Below, in pieces: positions 10,453 to 23,100 of a stretch of DNA of 64,000 bases. Origin of the DNA: Undaria pinnatifida (lineage: Eukaryota > Sar > Phaeophyceae > Laminariales > Alariaceae); the NCBI GenBank assembly GCA_012845835.1, contig JABAKD010000019.1, positions 2,155,501 through 2,219,500 of the forward strand, written 5' to 3'. The notes below the pieces were generated by a model. It ran no database searches. It was not told the DNA's origin and was given only the letters and a program-made list of their open reading frames with translations. Positions within the stretch are counted from its first letter, which is position 1, and each line of letters starts with the position of its first letter. The position numbers and the translations under genes are program-made.

Positions 10453-10710
10453 CGTGCAGGATTGCCCATCCGATAGCATTTTAGGAATGAGTATGGGCAT
10501 GGGGAGGGAACCAGGTGCGATAACTCGTCCCACGCAACACCGACTGGCACACAGGTTGTCCGATCCATCGAACACCCGTGTATTGAGGAAATCAACGTCC
10601 TCAGGAATCACGTCCCCGAGGAGAAGGAATTCTATGATCGGAGCATATACCTTGGATACACGATTGTTGTCCTCGTCAAGCACGACGGCTGCGGTGGCTT
10701 GTGGGAAGAA
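10430..10710 (-). pseudogene. Possible Pif1/Helitron-type helicase relic
   Basis: The minus-strand frame reads LDEDNNRVSKVYAPIIEFLL then GDVIPEDVDFLNTRVFDG. This resembles the 'L..LR.G.....D...LN.R' segment of Pif1-like helicases found in Helitrons. No Walker motifs or other helicase blocks are nearby. It could be a short transposon fossil or coincidence. Confidence 0.25.
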
Positions 10711-11177
10711 GTCTGCGCCGTACTAGGACGTTGTTGATAAAATTACGCTGGTGATAGCCTACCGGCTGGAGGGCATACAAATATTTTTGGTTCGAGAGAC
10801 TCCATGCGAAAGCCCGGAGAACCAAGATAACGCCTCCTCGATGGTAGGGCGAAGGTCTTGGAGTTCACAGCCCAGAACGGCAGACTGCCAAACTGCTGTG
10901 GCATCCACCAGCTCCAGACTGGAGACACAACCGCAATACGAGTACGTGCACGTACATGCAGCATGCAGACAGCAGTAGTAGCAGTAGTCCGGACCCGGTA
11001 CTGGTATCACACCTGCGGTATATACGTGTGTTGGCTATCGGAGTTTGGTTGAAACTTGTCCGCCCTCTTACGCTTGCAACAGCCGACGTAAAAAGCGCAC
11101 TGCCGCGAAATCTGATCAATCCGAAACAGATGAGTACTGGTGTCATATAATAGCGTCCGGGTGGAGGCTGTTTTTTT

Positions 11178-11265
11178 TTTTTTTTATCCTCCGGCGGATG
11201 GGGAAAAATAAAGCTTAAGCTCACCACACTTCCACGTATTTTCGTACGCGTCGTGTGTCGATTTA
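11178..11265 (-). mobile_element. Short A-tailed dispersed element (copy 2, inverted)
   Basis: Reverse-complement match to 2124-2214: a poly-T start, ATCCTCCGGCGGATGGGG, AAATAAAGCTT, then GTCGTGTGTCGAT. Confidence 0.55.
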
Positions 11266-11426
11266 ACTCAGTTACTTTCGCAACCCAATGCTAGCTGGCG
11301 CACCCTTCGGATCCCACTGTAGCGATAGCGTGGGCTGTCCCTATCAGTGGTCCTCGTTACAACCCCGGCAGCGCAAGCTGCCGTTGTATACGCATGCGTG
11401 TGTAGGTCACTGGTGAATGATATAGT

Positions 11427-11870
11427 CTAGTGGCAGAGCATGCTGGATCCATACTCAGTGTGTCGCATACCTTCGCTGCCAGTTTCCTCCGCCGTTTCCA
11501 TTTCCTGTGCCTTCACAAGAGACCGACCTTGACGGCTGCTGCCTCTGGCATCTCTAGGCTGACCCTGATCCAATGCAATTGTTATCCGCCCTGCACGAGG
11601 CACTGGACGAGACACCGGGTATCCGCATGTTGCTCGCCTGTGACTGAGACTACCCATACCGATCCATCGCTTAGAGAGGCAAGTGTGCTGGACACGAAAT
11701 GCCTCTCCCAGCCGACCACCGACGGAGAAGATGAGCGCAACGGCCAATACTTGCCTAGAGGGTGTCATTAGCTGCAGTTTTCCAGCTGCCACAAGCTCAG
11801 CAGCCCCCCCGGTCTCGCTCTTCTGCAGCAGGACTCTGCTGACCTTTTCGCAAGCCTGTCGCAAAGGCAC
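11427..11870 (-). CDS. Unrecognised 147-codon open frame
   Basis: An open frame of mixed, non-repetitive composition (…AGKLQLMTPSRQVLAVAL…), free of the surrounding simple repeats, but the plus strand is also open here. No family recognised, no clear splice sites. It could be a transposon fragment or chance. Confidence 0.15.
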   Translation of the reverse strand: MPLRQACEKVSRVLLQKSETGGAAELVAAGKLQLMTPSRQVLAVALIFSVGGRLGEAFRVQHTCLSKRWIGMGSLSHRRATCGYPVSRPVPRAGRITIALDQGQPRDARGSSRQGRSLVKAQEMETAEETGSEGMRHTEYGSSMLCH

Positions 11871-12567
11871 TCCCTGTTCAATCTCCGCTTCCGCATATCT
11901 CTACAACACTGCGTTAATTACGCCGCATTTTCCTTGTCCCGTGACGGTACCGGATGTCAAAGCCTCCCACACGCACGGCGAATGTACCTCAAACCTCTCC
12001 TATTCCCAGTTGCTGCCACGGTAGGCAGGGCGATAGAAAGTCAGGGATTTGCCTGTATCACAGGCGCGGCTCGTGTACAACGGTTCCGGGTGCAAAACCG
12101 CCTACTTTTCAGCTCTGCTTTTTCTGGCCGACCTTCTGCTTTGAAGTCGCAACAGCAACAACAGCATACGAGCACCTCCTTCATCAAGTAAGGGTACATA
12201 CGTGGTAGCCAATGTAGAAGTCGCGGAGTGGTGCTGCTGCTTGGCATAATGTGTGCGTTCCGCTGAGTGCGGGGTGCTCTTTTTCTATGGTGTCGCGACG
12301 CTCGTGAGGCGTGGTCGAGTTGGCATGTGCGCGTACACCTAGTGCGCGCATCATGAGCGCGTTCAGGCAGTGATGTCGTCTTTGGGTGTTTTTCGCTGCT
12401 ACTGAAGTTTCGGTTCGTGTCACCCTGCACAACGACTCTGTTTTATGTTCTCATTGGCGGGGGTGGTAGGTCGTAAAATATATTATTTCACCGCAGGTTT
12501 AACAATGGACGGTCACTAATGAGCCATACCAGTGGAATATCCCTCTGCTGCTGGTGCAACGGCGAGA

Positions 12568-12775
12568 CCTCCTTGCAATCCTAGAACCACCTCACTAAAT
12601 TGCAAGCATCAGGGGTGTTGTGTTTGAGGGTGAAAGGCGTTGTTGGACAAACCCCAAAATAGACCACGTCGCCTCCATTTTGATTGGCCAACGCTAGTCC
12701 CACCCCACGCCCTGCGACCCGTAATCGTGTGGCTTGCAGCTAGCGCTTGCAGTTAGTTCTAGGATTGCAAGGAGC
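12568..12775. mobile_element. MITE M3, copy 1
   Basis: Terminal inverted repeats CTCCTTGCAATCCTAGAAC and GTTCTAGGATTGCAAGGAG flank about 210 bp that shares its interior (GCAAGCATCAGG, TCCATTTTGATTGGCC, CCCGTAATCGTGTG) with copy 2. Confidence 0.8.
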
Positions 12776-12811
12776 TGCGCCTCATCCCTTGCTATCCTAG
12801 AACTGACGAAA

Positions 12812-13108
12812 CCTCCTTGCAATCCTAGAACTGCAGCACTGAATTTCAAGCATCAGGGTTTCGGTGTTTGAGGGTGAAGGGAGTTGTCCGACCAACCCCA
12901 ATAGACCACACCTCCATTTTGATTGGCCTACCCTAATCCACCGCACACCCTGACCCCGCCCCCTATAATACTGTGTCTAGGTTAGGGCTTAGGCTTCTAG
13001 TTGGGTCGGGACCTCATCCCACCCGAGGCCGTGAACGCGCAAGCACGACCCGTAATCGTGTGCCTGGTAGCTTGCAAATAATTTTTGCGGTTGTAGGATT
13101 GCAAGGAG
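12812..13108. mobile_element. MITE M3, copy 2
   Basis: Same terminal repeats (right end diverged to TTGTAGGATTGCAAGGAG) and same interior plus about 90 bp extra (12970-13055). The copies are about 35 bp apart. Confidence 0.8.
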
Positions 13109-13109
13109 C

Positions 13110-14042
13110 TGCGCCCTGCTTCAACGGGTGTGTTGAAAAGTGAAAAGGGTTGATGTATGTACCAGGTTCAGGAACGCGAGTTTTCTATTATATGCGGTGC
13201 CAAAAATCAGAGACCCGTTTCGAGATTCGCTGCAGCCAGATTATACGTCCGCCGCCGCCGACCGAAAACCAACGCACACAAGTTGACGACAACAGTAAAA
13301 GTATCCTGCTGCGCGAGTTCCTACTGTACTGCCAGCTTGTACTGTCTTATGTTCGTATGAAGGAGCTACCTGTTGGCGCAGGTCGGCGAACAAATGATTG
13401 AACTCACAGCTGGCGTATTTAAAACAATTTTAGAAAATACTTGCTTTCATGTTCGAAAAAAATGTCGTCATCTTTAGATCTCTGGGTCACCCCCCTCGCC
13501 ACGGACCGTTCGGTGCAAGCTGGAAGTTGAGCCGCACGCGTATCATGCTCAGAAGCGGACGATCTAGCCACGACGCTGTTAATACTCATGCAGTCCATTT
13601 TTAGGAAGCAGGAACACTATCGTACCGCAGTACACAACCCTGTTGTTGGAAAGGTTACCATTACGAGTACTATTCGCACACAACTGTATTCTTCCCGATG
13701 TGAGCATTCTCAAGCATCTTAGGGTTCACCTTTGCCTTCCACTTGCCGTTAGTAATGGGGTTTACTTGTGACTTCATGCCAGGCTGTACCCGACTTTGAC
13801 TGCAAACGGAGTGGGTGCAAAAACACCCCAATTGCCAGTACGCGTAGTTTGTCCGAAAAGAAAAACGTGGCTGCAGTTCTAAGGGGAGCGGCTAACCCTT
13901 TTTACACTATACCACGGTCTTCCTTTATGTCGCCGAGCCCGAACCTCGCTGCTGTTGTCCCCCCCTGCTGCGGAACAGGTTAACGGCACCGTTCGCTGTG
14001 GGTCTCTTCCCGCGGCAGGCGCGCGTCTTCTCCTCTAAAACC
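13110..14042. other. Intergenic and presumed 5' flank of the DUF924 gene
   Basis: Mixed sequence without repeats I could define. It should hold the DUF924 promoter and 5' UTR, but no TATA or initiator motif stands out. Confidence 0.4.
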
Positions 14043-14111
14043 ATGTCAACCAGTGGAGGAAGCGGAGAGCAATCGACGAGCACTGTCGTGGATTTCAAAA
14101 CTGCCAAAGAC
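14043..14111 (+). CDS. DUF924 gene exon 1
   Basis: 23 codons, MSTSGGSGEQSTST..., ending AAAGAC|GTGAGT. Start chosen as the only ATG in frame with exon 2 in this open stretch. Confidence 0.75.
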
Positions 14112-17100
14112 GTGAGTTCTGAGTCGGTGTCTTCCGTATACATTGAACAGATCAGACCCTTAGTCATGATCGGTGTCTATCAGGGAAGATAGATAGATCC
14201 CTGGTATATATGATCTGCATGGCCTATATGATAAATCATGTTGCCGGGCGGGAGCCGGATGATCTGTATGATTTGGCACATGTTTCCTGGGTTGGATATA
14301 TACTGCACAGATCCTGCACAATATATCATAACGACAGATATATCATCTAGACGATCTACTGTAGATCGTGACCTGCCTGATGTATGTATGGTCGCTTGTT
14401 GTTACGGATCAGCTCGGAAGAAGGAAGAACGGATCATGCAGAGGGGACTGTCAAATTCGCAGATATAAGCTTCCTCAAAACATCGACCGCCGTCCAGGCG
14501 AAACTCGAGGAAGGGGGGAGAGGGAGGACACCGTCCGCCGTCTACATGTTCTCGGTCTCGAGTACAACGCCCACGTCATACCTCTATCCCAAGATGAGAA
14601 CGAGCTCCTCGAGAGCGCGCCTGATTTCTGCCGCCGCAACCCTTGTTCTTTCAGTACTGGAAACTTGATCCCATGCTAATTCCAAATGATTTGTTCCCAA
14701 GAACGCGAGTTCAGTTCTAACAACTACTGGAAACGTAATCAGGCGCTGTTTCCAAGTAGTTTGTGACCAAAAAACGCGGGCACACTTCTAAATGGAATTT
14801 TCCCTTATATCGCACACTGGTTCCAAGTGGTTTGTCGCCAAACACGTGGGTCCACTGCTGAGTGGAGTTCTATAGCTTTTTTTCCACTGCTGGAAGCATA
14901 TCCCCACACTAATTCCAAGCACAATAGTACATGGAAAAAGCGCTCATATCGCGCATTATTTTCTTGTGCCAAACCGTTTTGGCCGCTCTTAACTGCCGAA
15001 TGTTCTTGTCTTGCTGGCTCTTACGTCGAGGGTATCCGCTGTAATTATCTCCACAAACGTAAGTGATGTTCTAAATTGATTCTGGATGAGTTACGATTTA
15101 CGATAACGTATCTGTCGCTAGGCTGCAGGAATTCGTGCTGGTGGATACTTGTAACTGCCGTCAACTTTGTGCGTTGACGGGAAGAAGAAAAGTCGAACAC
15201 GATGCAACTAGTAGGCAAATAACACACACTATTGGGTGTTTGCGACTTCCAACCTCTGTTGGGTGGGAAAACTTGTAGTGTTTAGTATTGAAACCGACAA
15301 ACATCGTAACCCAAGGCCAACCAACGCACGAAAACATTAGGCTAGAAAATAAAAGGGTAGAAAGACGTTTTTGTAACCTAATTTTCGCTGATTTTTTTGT
15401 GGGTTGGTTTGGACTTAGATTGTAACGTTCGACGGTTTCAATACTATTAGTAGTATGTTTTTATACCCAACTCCCAACCAAAGATGGTACACCGCAAACT
15501 CGACAATTTTCGTGTTTATTTCTTATTAATATGACTCCGGTCGTCGGACAGGACACGGGACACGGCGATGCGGGTACGCGGGGCTGGAAAGGAACCCATT
15601 TTTTTTGCACCTTCATTACGACGCTTCGCTCGTAATATCCCTCTTTTTCATCGTTTTACCTTCGGTGTCAGGTGGTTGATTTCTGGTTCGGAGACCTTGA
15701 AAAATCGCCTCGAGCAAGGAGTAGTAGAAGGGGAAAACGCTTGTATCGTTTTTTATTTTTCGGGGCAAGGCGTTTTGACCGCTCGTGACTCTCGAATGCC
15801 TTAATCTTGCCCCCTTTACCACACAAAACTTACTCTACACTAAATCCAAGTAGTTTTTCATTCGAAAATATGCCTGCAGTTCTATGCAACTGGAAACCCT
15901 TTTTGGGGACAAAGTTACGAAGTTAGTACAGGAAGGGGTTCGGGGGTTCTAAAGGGGTTAAGCCGGGGTACCCACTACTGCTATAGGTTGTCCACCAAGA
16001 CTTGGGCAGAGCTCTAAATGGAGTTATGAATGGCTTGAATAATCCCTTTTTTCATCCTCTGACGTTCTTGTCAGGTGGTGGACTTCTGGTTCGGCGACGT
16101 CGAAAAATTCGCCTCGGACAAGGAGTACGCCAACTCGCTTTTAGGGAAGTGGTGGGGGTTCGGGCCCAAAGACGAGGTCTTCATCGCCAGCCAAATGGCC
16201 TCGAAGGACCTCATCCAGAAAGCAGCCAGGTGGGACAAACACAGATGGAGGCTGCGAGTGCAGCAGGGGGGTCACGTGTGGGGCTCGCGTTATCAAGAGG
16301 GATATGGCTGTGCTAGATCTTTGCGATATTTTAAGCTTGAGTTCTTTTCGGTTTCACCATGTGCACGGTCGCCATGGAATCGTTTGTTGCGCTGCGTGCG
16401 CCGACAGTTTTCTTTTTTTAATTATTTCCGTTTTTGATCGAGATACAGAGCTACTCACGGGAGTGGCCGACATTCCGTGGTGAAGATTGTAGTGTAAGAG
16501 CATAACTTTCCCCCTACGGTGTCGAAAATGACGTAATAGTACTGATTATAATACCATAACATCCCCCTACGCGTGGTGAAAATTACAGTGTAAGGTCATA
16601 ATATCCCCGTCACCGAGACAAAAATGATCGGATATTGGGATATTGGGGTTATTTATTTGTTTATTTTTTTCGCACACTTTTACTTTCCAGTTTCTGGACA
16701 ACCCGTGGTCACAAGTGTCGTCCCTTCTCCCCCCCGGTTCTTGCCTTCAAATTTTATCGCGCATAGGGTTCAGCAATCCCACTGCTCGTCGATTTTTCAT
16801 CGAGTGTTGCTACGCTCTCGCGCTTTCCGCGAGTCAATTTGTGCACAAGAGAAAGTCCCCACGAATGTATACGAGTATGCGCTTGGTGGGATTCGAACTA
16901 ACGAAACCGACCTATACCAGGCTCGAGGATAACGTGATACGCCACCGGGGCGACCGGCTATACAAGATGGTGACACCCCCGCTATCGTGCTGAAAACGAA
17001 GTAATAGTATAAGATCATAACATCCCTCCTACGGCGTGGTGAAAATGGTAGTAATGGGGATATAGAACATGACGATAACACCCCCCCCACACCGTACCCT

Positions 17101-20100
17101 AGGTCCACACGTATGCAGTCGGGTGATCATTTAGTCAAACCAAGTGCAGTGGTGGTCTCCCCATATAGTGCGGGTATGTGCCTGCCAACAACACCGGCAG
17201 TATACCGGAGACCGGCGCTGTTGGGTCTAGTACCGATACTGGTACTAATATAGCGAGTTCCAGTTGTGCCACGCGATTTCACCGGCGCCATACCGGAAAC
17301 AGGCACTATGCATTTCACCGGTAGAATAGGAAGACGCCCACTGCCGCCTCCAAAGAAATTCTCCAGGAGGCAACCAGGTGGGACACATACACAAACGCGC
17401 GGAAGCGCGCGCAGCGCGTGCTCGCGCGGAGTTTAGCCCTTGTACCACTGCAAAAACTATAACACACTAATTCCAAGATATTTCCCCCCCCATAAATTGT
17501 GGGTGCATTCCTAAATACATTGACCTGGTCAAAACTGCACCCTCGTATTATGCGCGAAATTAATTGGAATTAAAGTCGGGGCATTTTTGCAGCAGCCACT
17601 GGGTTATAAAACCCCCTTAGCACTGCGTCCACGGTTTCAGGGGCAAACAACTTGGAATTAGAATGAGATTATTTTTGCAGCGGTAAAACGGTTAACCCAA
17701 TGGTACTGTAGAAACGCACCCTCGTTTTTAGGGGCAAAGTGGTTGGAATTAGAGCGGGGAAAGCTCGGGTGGAGTTTGACCCCCTTTGAACTGCACCTAC
17801 GTTTTTAGACATAAACTACTTGGAATTAGAGCAGGGATTTTTTCTGCAGCTGCAAGAAAGGTGAACCCCTTCAGAATTCCACCCTCATTTGTGTATGTTT
17901 TACTCATTTTTGTTCTTTTGGATAAACTACTTGCGATTAGAGTGGTGTAGTTTTTTTTTTGCTGAAGTAAAAGAGGCGTTTTTTGTGTTCCAGTTCGGGC
18001 GTGCCCTTTCCCCGTGTAATTTGGGTGCGGCCGTGGGACGTGGATCACGAAAGCTTTCGGTTCTGCCTCGGAAAAAAATGGTACACGGAAGGCACGCAAG
18101 GTTTTCTACGTTAATGTTGTTGCCCCTCGGCGGTTTGGCAGTAGTAGAGTCGAAAATGATGTAAGAATGCCTCATACTTGCAGTAGGCAGTGTGCATTAA
18201 GATGACTGTCTGCCCCTACACCACACCTGGTACAATACAACCAGAAGAGGTCTTGACGCGCACAAGAGGGACCTCCTGTTAGTGACGTATTTGCCCTCGA
18301 GTCCGCTGCACCACCTCCTTTCCCGCGACGAAACGTTTCCTGTCCTGCCGCGTTTCTTCTTCTTTATCCGCCCGCCTCGCGTTTGCACCCAGCGGCGAGC
18401 TGACGGGGGAGGACTGGGACGGGCCCCAAGGGGTCCTCGCGAAGATTATCGTGCTCGACCAGTTCCCCCGCACTGCTTACCGGTAAGCCTGGATATATAA
18501 CGCGAGGGTATCACCCCCCCCCCCCCGTTGAAACCCCGGCATGCACCGCTCCCGGAGCGTAGAGATGCGAAGATCTATGGTCCTGCGGACTATGGCCTTG
18601 CGTGACAATGATTACGCTCCCACCCCAGCCCGTGCTCCCACTCTCACCCACCCCCCTGCCCATACTCCTCCGCTCTGCCCCCACCCCTATCCCCGCCCCC
18701 GGCCCGGCCTCCATCCCCATTTCTACCCCGATTTCCACCCTGTAACGCCCCCCCCCCCAAGCCACAGACCTGCCCTTGCGGCAACGCAGCCGAGGGTAGA
18801 ACCCGCGAAGTGGGGAAAATGTGAATTGCACAAGGAGGAACGGAGTGTGTTCGAGGAAAAGATAAGAAAAAAGATGGATATGACATGGGGAAGTTTTGTA
18901 CATTAGATAATGGCGAGAAGACGATCGGTTTCCTAGGAGGCAGATGGTGGCCGCAGACGGCCAAAGAGGAAGGAGGTAAGATGAGCATTTTTTTGTTAAT
19001 GTAATATATGGAAGTACTGAGTGCCCAAATGTTGGAGGTGTTTCTAGTAGTACGGTGCTCCGTTTCGAAAGGGGTGCGTGATCAATGCTCAAAAGATTAA
19101 GGCAAGCAACGATTAGCCCCCCCCCCCCCCCCCGACGCCAACCGCCACCCCCGCCACGCCAACCTCCACCCCCCCCCCCCGCATCCCGCCGCTGTCGGCA
19201 AAAATGTTCAGTCAAGCCGCCTCAGAAGAACGGCACTGGCTCCCCTCGACCTCCACCCGCACACCCCCCACCCGCACTCCAACTTCACGCCCCACCTCGA
19301 CCCCCATCCCCCCCTCCACCTCCACCCCCATCCGCAAGGAACGGTGCTCCATCTCGAAAGGGAGGCGTGATCAATGGTCAAATCATGACTAGAGGCAAGC
19401 GACAAATGAGTACGCCCTCCCCTACCCCCATTCACCGACCCCTATCCCACTCACCGACCCCTATCCCCACCCCCACCTCAGGGGAACGGCACAGGCTTTC
19501 GCGACAGACGAGATGGCGGCGTCGCTAGCCCTTAAGGCAATCGCGGATGGCTGGGATGCGCTCGGTGCTAATTACACCTTCGCGCAGCGGAACTTCCTTT
19601 ACCTGCCGCTCCTGCACTCGGAGCGGCTCGATGCCCAGGTAAACACAGTGATGCTGAAGGCGCGAGAGCGTGAGCGAGCAGAATTCGATTAAATTCGACG
19701 AGCAATGGGAACGCTGAACCCGATACTCGATCGAAAGGAATGCAAGTATTTATTACCGTGAGGAAGAAGGGAAGACACTTCGAGCACGGCTCCTCCAGAA
19801 GGGTGCAGAGGGCATGATGAAACCTCCCACGAGTTGAGCTGAAAGATAAAAGTGATGGAAGGCAACCCTAACAAAAAATGAAACACGCCTTTGGTTTCCA
19901 CCTCCTATAGGAGAACTAATGAGAACCGGGTGGTTTTTAAATATTGTGATGTATGGCTTCGGTTGGAGGGTGACAGTGTTGGTGTTGGTGATGTTGATGT
20001 TGGGGTGGATGTTGGTGTTGGTTCTGTTTCTGGTATAGTTTTTGGTGTTTGGTGTTGTTGGTGTTGCTGGTGCTGTTGGTGTTGGGGTGGGTGGTGGCGT

Positions 20101-23100
20101 CGGTGGTGTTCACGCTGTTCGTGTACGTAGTGGTGTTGGTGTTGGTGTTGGTAATGTTGGTGTTGGTGCGTGGAGAAGTCCAAAGTGTCCATCTGGCCCT
20201 AATCTTAACCCTGTACCTACTGAAGTATGACATGCAAGACGGGTGCGTGGAGAGGCGCAAAGTGTTCGTCTAGTCCTAACCCTAACCCTAACCCTAAGTC
20301 CGGTACAGGAAGAGAAGCAAAGTGCTCGTCGAACCCTAGCACTAACCCTAACCCTAACCCTAACCCTAACCCTACTGCAAAAAGTACCCCGTACAGATTC
20401 CAAGTAGTTTGTCCCCAAATACGCGGGTTCATTCCTAAAGATGTTAACCCTAGCCGTAGCCTTCATCCGTTATGACCGGCATGAAGGGTGCGTGGAGAGA
20501 TGCAAAACACTCATCTATCCCTAACCCTAACCCTGTCCCTGCCCCTATCCCCAACCCTAGTCCTACCCTTGGTCCAGTCTGACCGGCAGAAGGACTCGCG
20601 GAGAGGTGCGAAAGGGCTAATTTAACCCTGGCCCTAACCCGAACCCTACCCATACCCTACCCCTACCCCTAACCCCTCCTCTACCCCTGCCCCTGCCCCT
20701 GCCCCAAACCCTAACCGTACCCCTACCCTTAACCCTAACCCTAACCCTAACCCTATGTAACCAGGAAGAATGGTGCGTGGAGACCTAACCCTAACCCTTA
20801 GTGCCGATCTATCCCTAACTCTAACCCAAACCTTAACCCTACCCCTAACCCTAACCTTGACCCTAACCCTAACCCTAACCTTGACCCTAACCCTAACCCT
20901 AACCCTACCCTTAACCCTACCCCTAATCTTAATGCCTTATTGCCCGAAGGAAAGGCGCGCGAAGAGGAACATAGTGTTCGTCAAACCCTAGCCCTAGCCC
21001 TAAGCCTACCTTTACCCTTGCCCCTAACCCCAACCTTACCTTTACCCCTAACCCTAACCCTAACCCTTAATTATATCCCTACCTCTACCGCTAACCCTAA
21101 CCCCTGCCCCAAACCCTACCTTAACCGTTCCCCTACCCCTGACCCTACCTCTAACTGTAACCCATCATGTAACCGGGAAGGAGGGTGCGTGGAGAGGTGC
21201 AAAGTGCTAATCTAACCCCAACCCCAACCCTAACGCTAACCCCAACCCTAACCCTAACCCTAACCCTAACCCCAACCCTAACCTTAATACCTTTCTTCGA
21301 AGTATGACCCCGAAGGAAACGTGAGTGAAGAAGGTGCAGACAGTGTTCATCTAACCCTTGCCACGGTAGGAGTTGCACTTTTTCGACCAAACGTTTCCCT
21401 GACCTTCTGACCGGTTGAGCTCCTGAAGACGTAACGTGTGACACTATCGGTCAAAGGGATCATTTTACGAGTGCAATATGGTCGTTTTTGGACCAGCGCA
21501 TAGAAATGGTGGCCGGGTTGCGCGAAATAATGTCTTCAAAGGTCATCTTTCGGGTGAAAAAATGGAGCTAGCTCCTCATGTTTTGGGGCCCAGAAATTTC
21601 TTGGAATCTGCTGCACCCCTGACGCGGGATGACTCACCCTAACCCTAACCCTAACCCCTACCCTTATCCCTGTATCCCCACCCCTACCCCTGTCCCTATT
21701 CTTGCCCCTAACCCCACCCTACCCCAACCCTATTCCTACCCCTCACTCTGGTCTTTATTCTATCCGTACCCCCGTTCCATTTTGACCCGCAGGAAGGGGG
21801 CTTGGAGAGGTTCAAAGTGCTGATGGAAGACCAAGCCTTATTCAGCGGAAAGGCCGACCCCACGGCGTATACCATGGCAAAGGAGCACCACGACATCATC
21901 GCTAAGTTTGGAAGGTATAGAACGACACCTGGACACGCGTGCCAAGGCGTAGGCGGTGGAGGTACAGTAGCTCTTGTTGGGTAGAGTATTATGGCCGACG
22001 GGGCTCCTCCAGTTAGACCACCAAACTGCCTCCCTACCCCATTTCTGTTGAAACACCGTTTGTGCTTAACTATCTCATTAATAGTACACTCGTGCTTCGA
22101 TAGATGTGCGCCACGTTTTTCTAATTCTACTCCTCAATTTGGGAGCTTAACACCTCTCCACCAAAAGCTGATTCAGAAAAGAATAAAACTGCTACTAAGA
22201 CCGGATGAAAAATCTCATGGCCTAGGTGCGCAACGAGAATCTTGCGGAAGAAAAGGCCTATTATTTTTTTTTTCCGGACGATTTTGGGTTAAGGAGCCCT
22301 CTCATTTCAGAAAACATTTTCGCCAAAAAAAGGTATACCTCTACCGTAGCATGCGTCGTTGGTTGTTTACCTAATAGTTCCTAGGTTAGGGAATTTTTCG
22401 TTGTATTCATCGTACGTTTTTTCTCAAGGTTTGGATGTGGGTGAGGTATCTTCTTAGAGCAATCCCATCCTCTAGGGGCGCTAGCATATTCTAAGAAGTT
22501 TCTGAGCCCCTAAGAATGAGGAGCTTGGCGTATCTTACCCGAAACATGACTTCGAAGGCATTCGTTCGCGCAACCTCATCCAACATTTCTATGCGCTAGT
22601 GAAAGAAAAAAAAAAAAACGGTAAAATGGCCATACTAACCCATAGTTACACATTTGAGGAGGTCAACCGCTCGACCAATCAGAACGATCAGAAGGTCAGA
22701 TGGTCAGAACTATTGGTTAGCCCCAAAAAGTGCATCCCCGCAGGTGGCGAAACAGAAACAGGACGGGTATCTTGGATAACCAAACAGTTTCTATGTAATA
22801 CATGGAAGAAGCATATCGTAGTGAGCGCCCAAATGTTGGAGGTGTCTCTATTAGGAGTGGGAACGGGGGGTGCTCCGTCTCGAAAGGGATGCGTGGTGAA
22901 TGGTCAAATTACTAAGGCAAGCTACAAATGAGTACGCCCCCCCTTAACATGCCCCCTTAACATGCCCCCCTTACCATGCCCCCCTTAACATGCCCCCCCC
23001 CTCCCCCGCTACCGTGGGCTGACTCTGTAGAGCGCTTGCAGGAGCCTCAGATGTGAGCATATATGGCTGCCCCTCTGGCGTAGAATGTGTGCAATTGCTT

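Noticed and set aside
14368-14679. Extra exon in DUF924 intron 1
   Set aside because: GC-rich and open in two frames, but exon 1 joins exon 2 in phase and the family alignment needs no residues between.
15664-15804. Alternative exon 2 of the DUF924 gene
   Set aside because: The acceptor and first 17 codons look good, but a 1-bp deletion breaks the frame and no donor follows; treated as an echo.
20770-21215. Open frames of Leu/Thr/Pro in the telomere-like region
   Set aside because: Translations of CCCTAA repeats.
20270-21295. A true chromosome end
   Set aside because: The telomere-like repeats are degenerate, interrupted, and flanked on both sides by exons of one gene, so they are interstitial.
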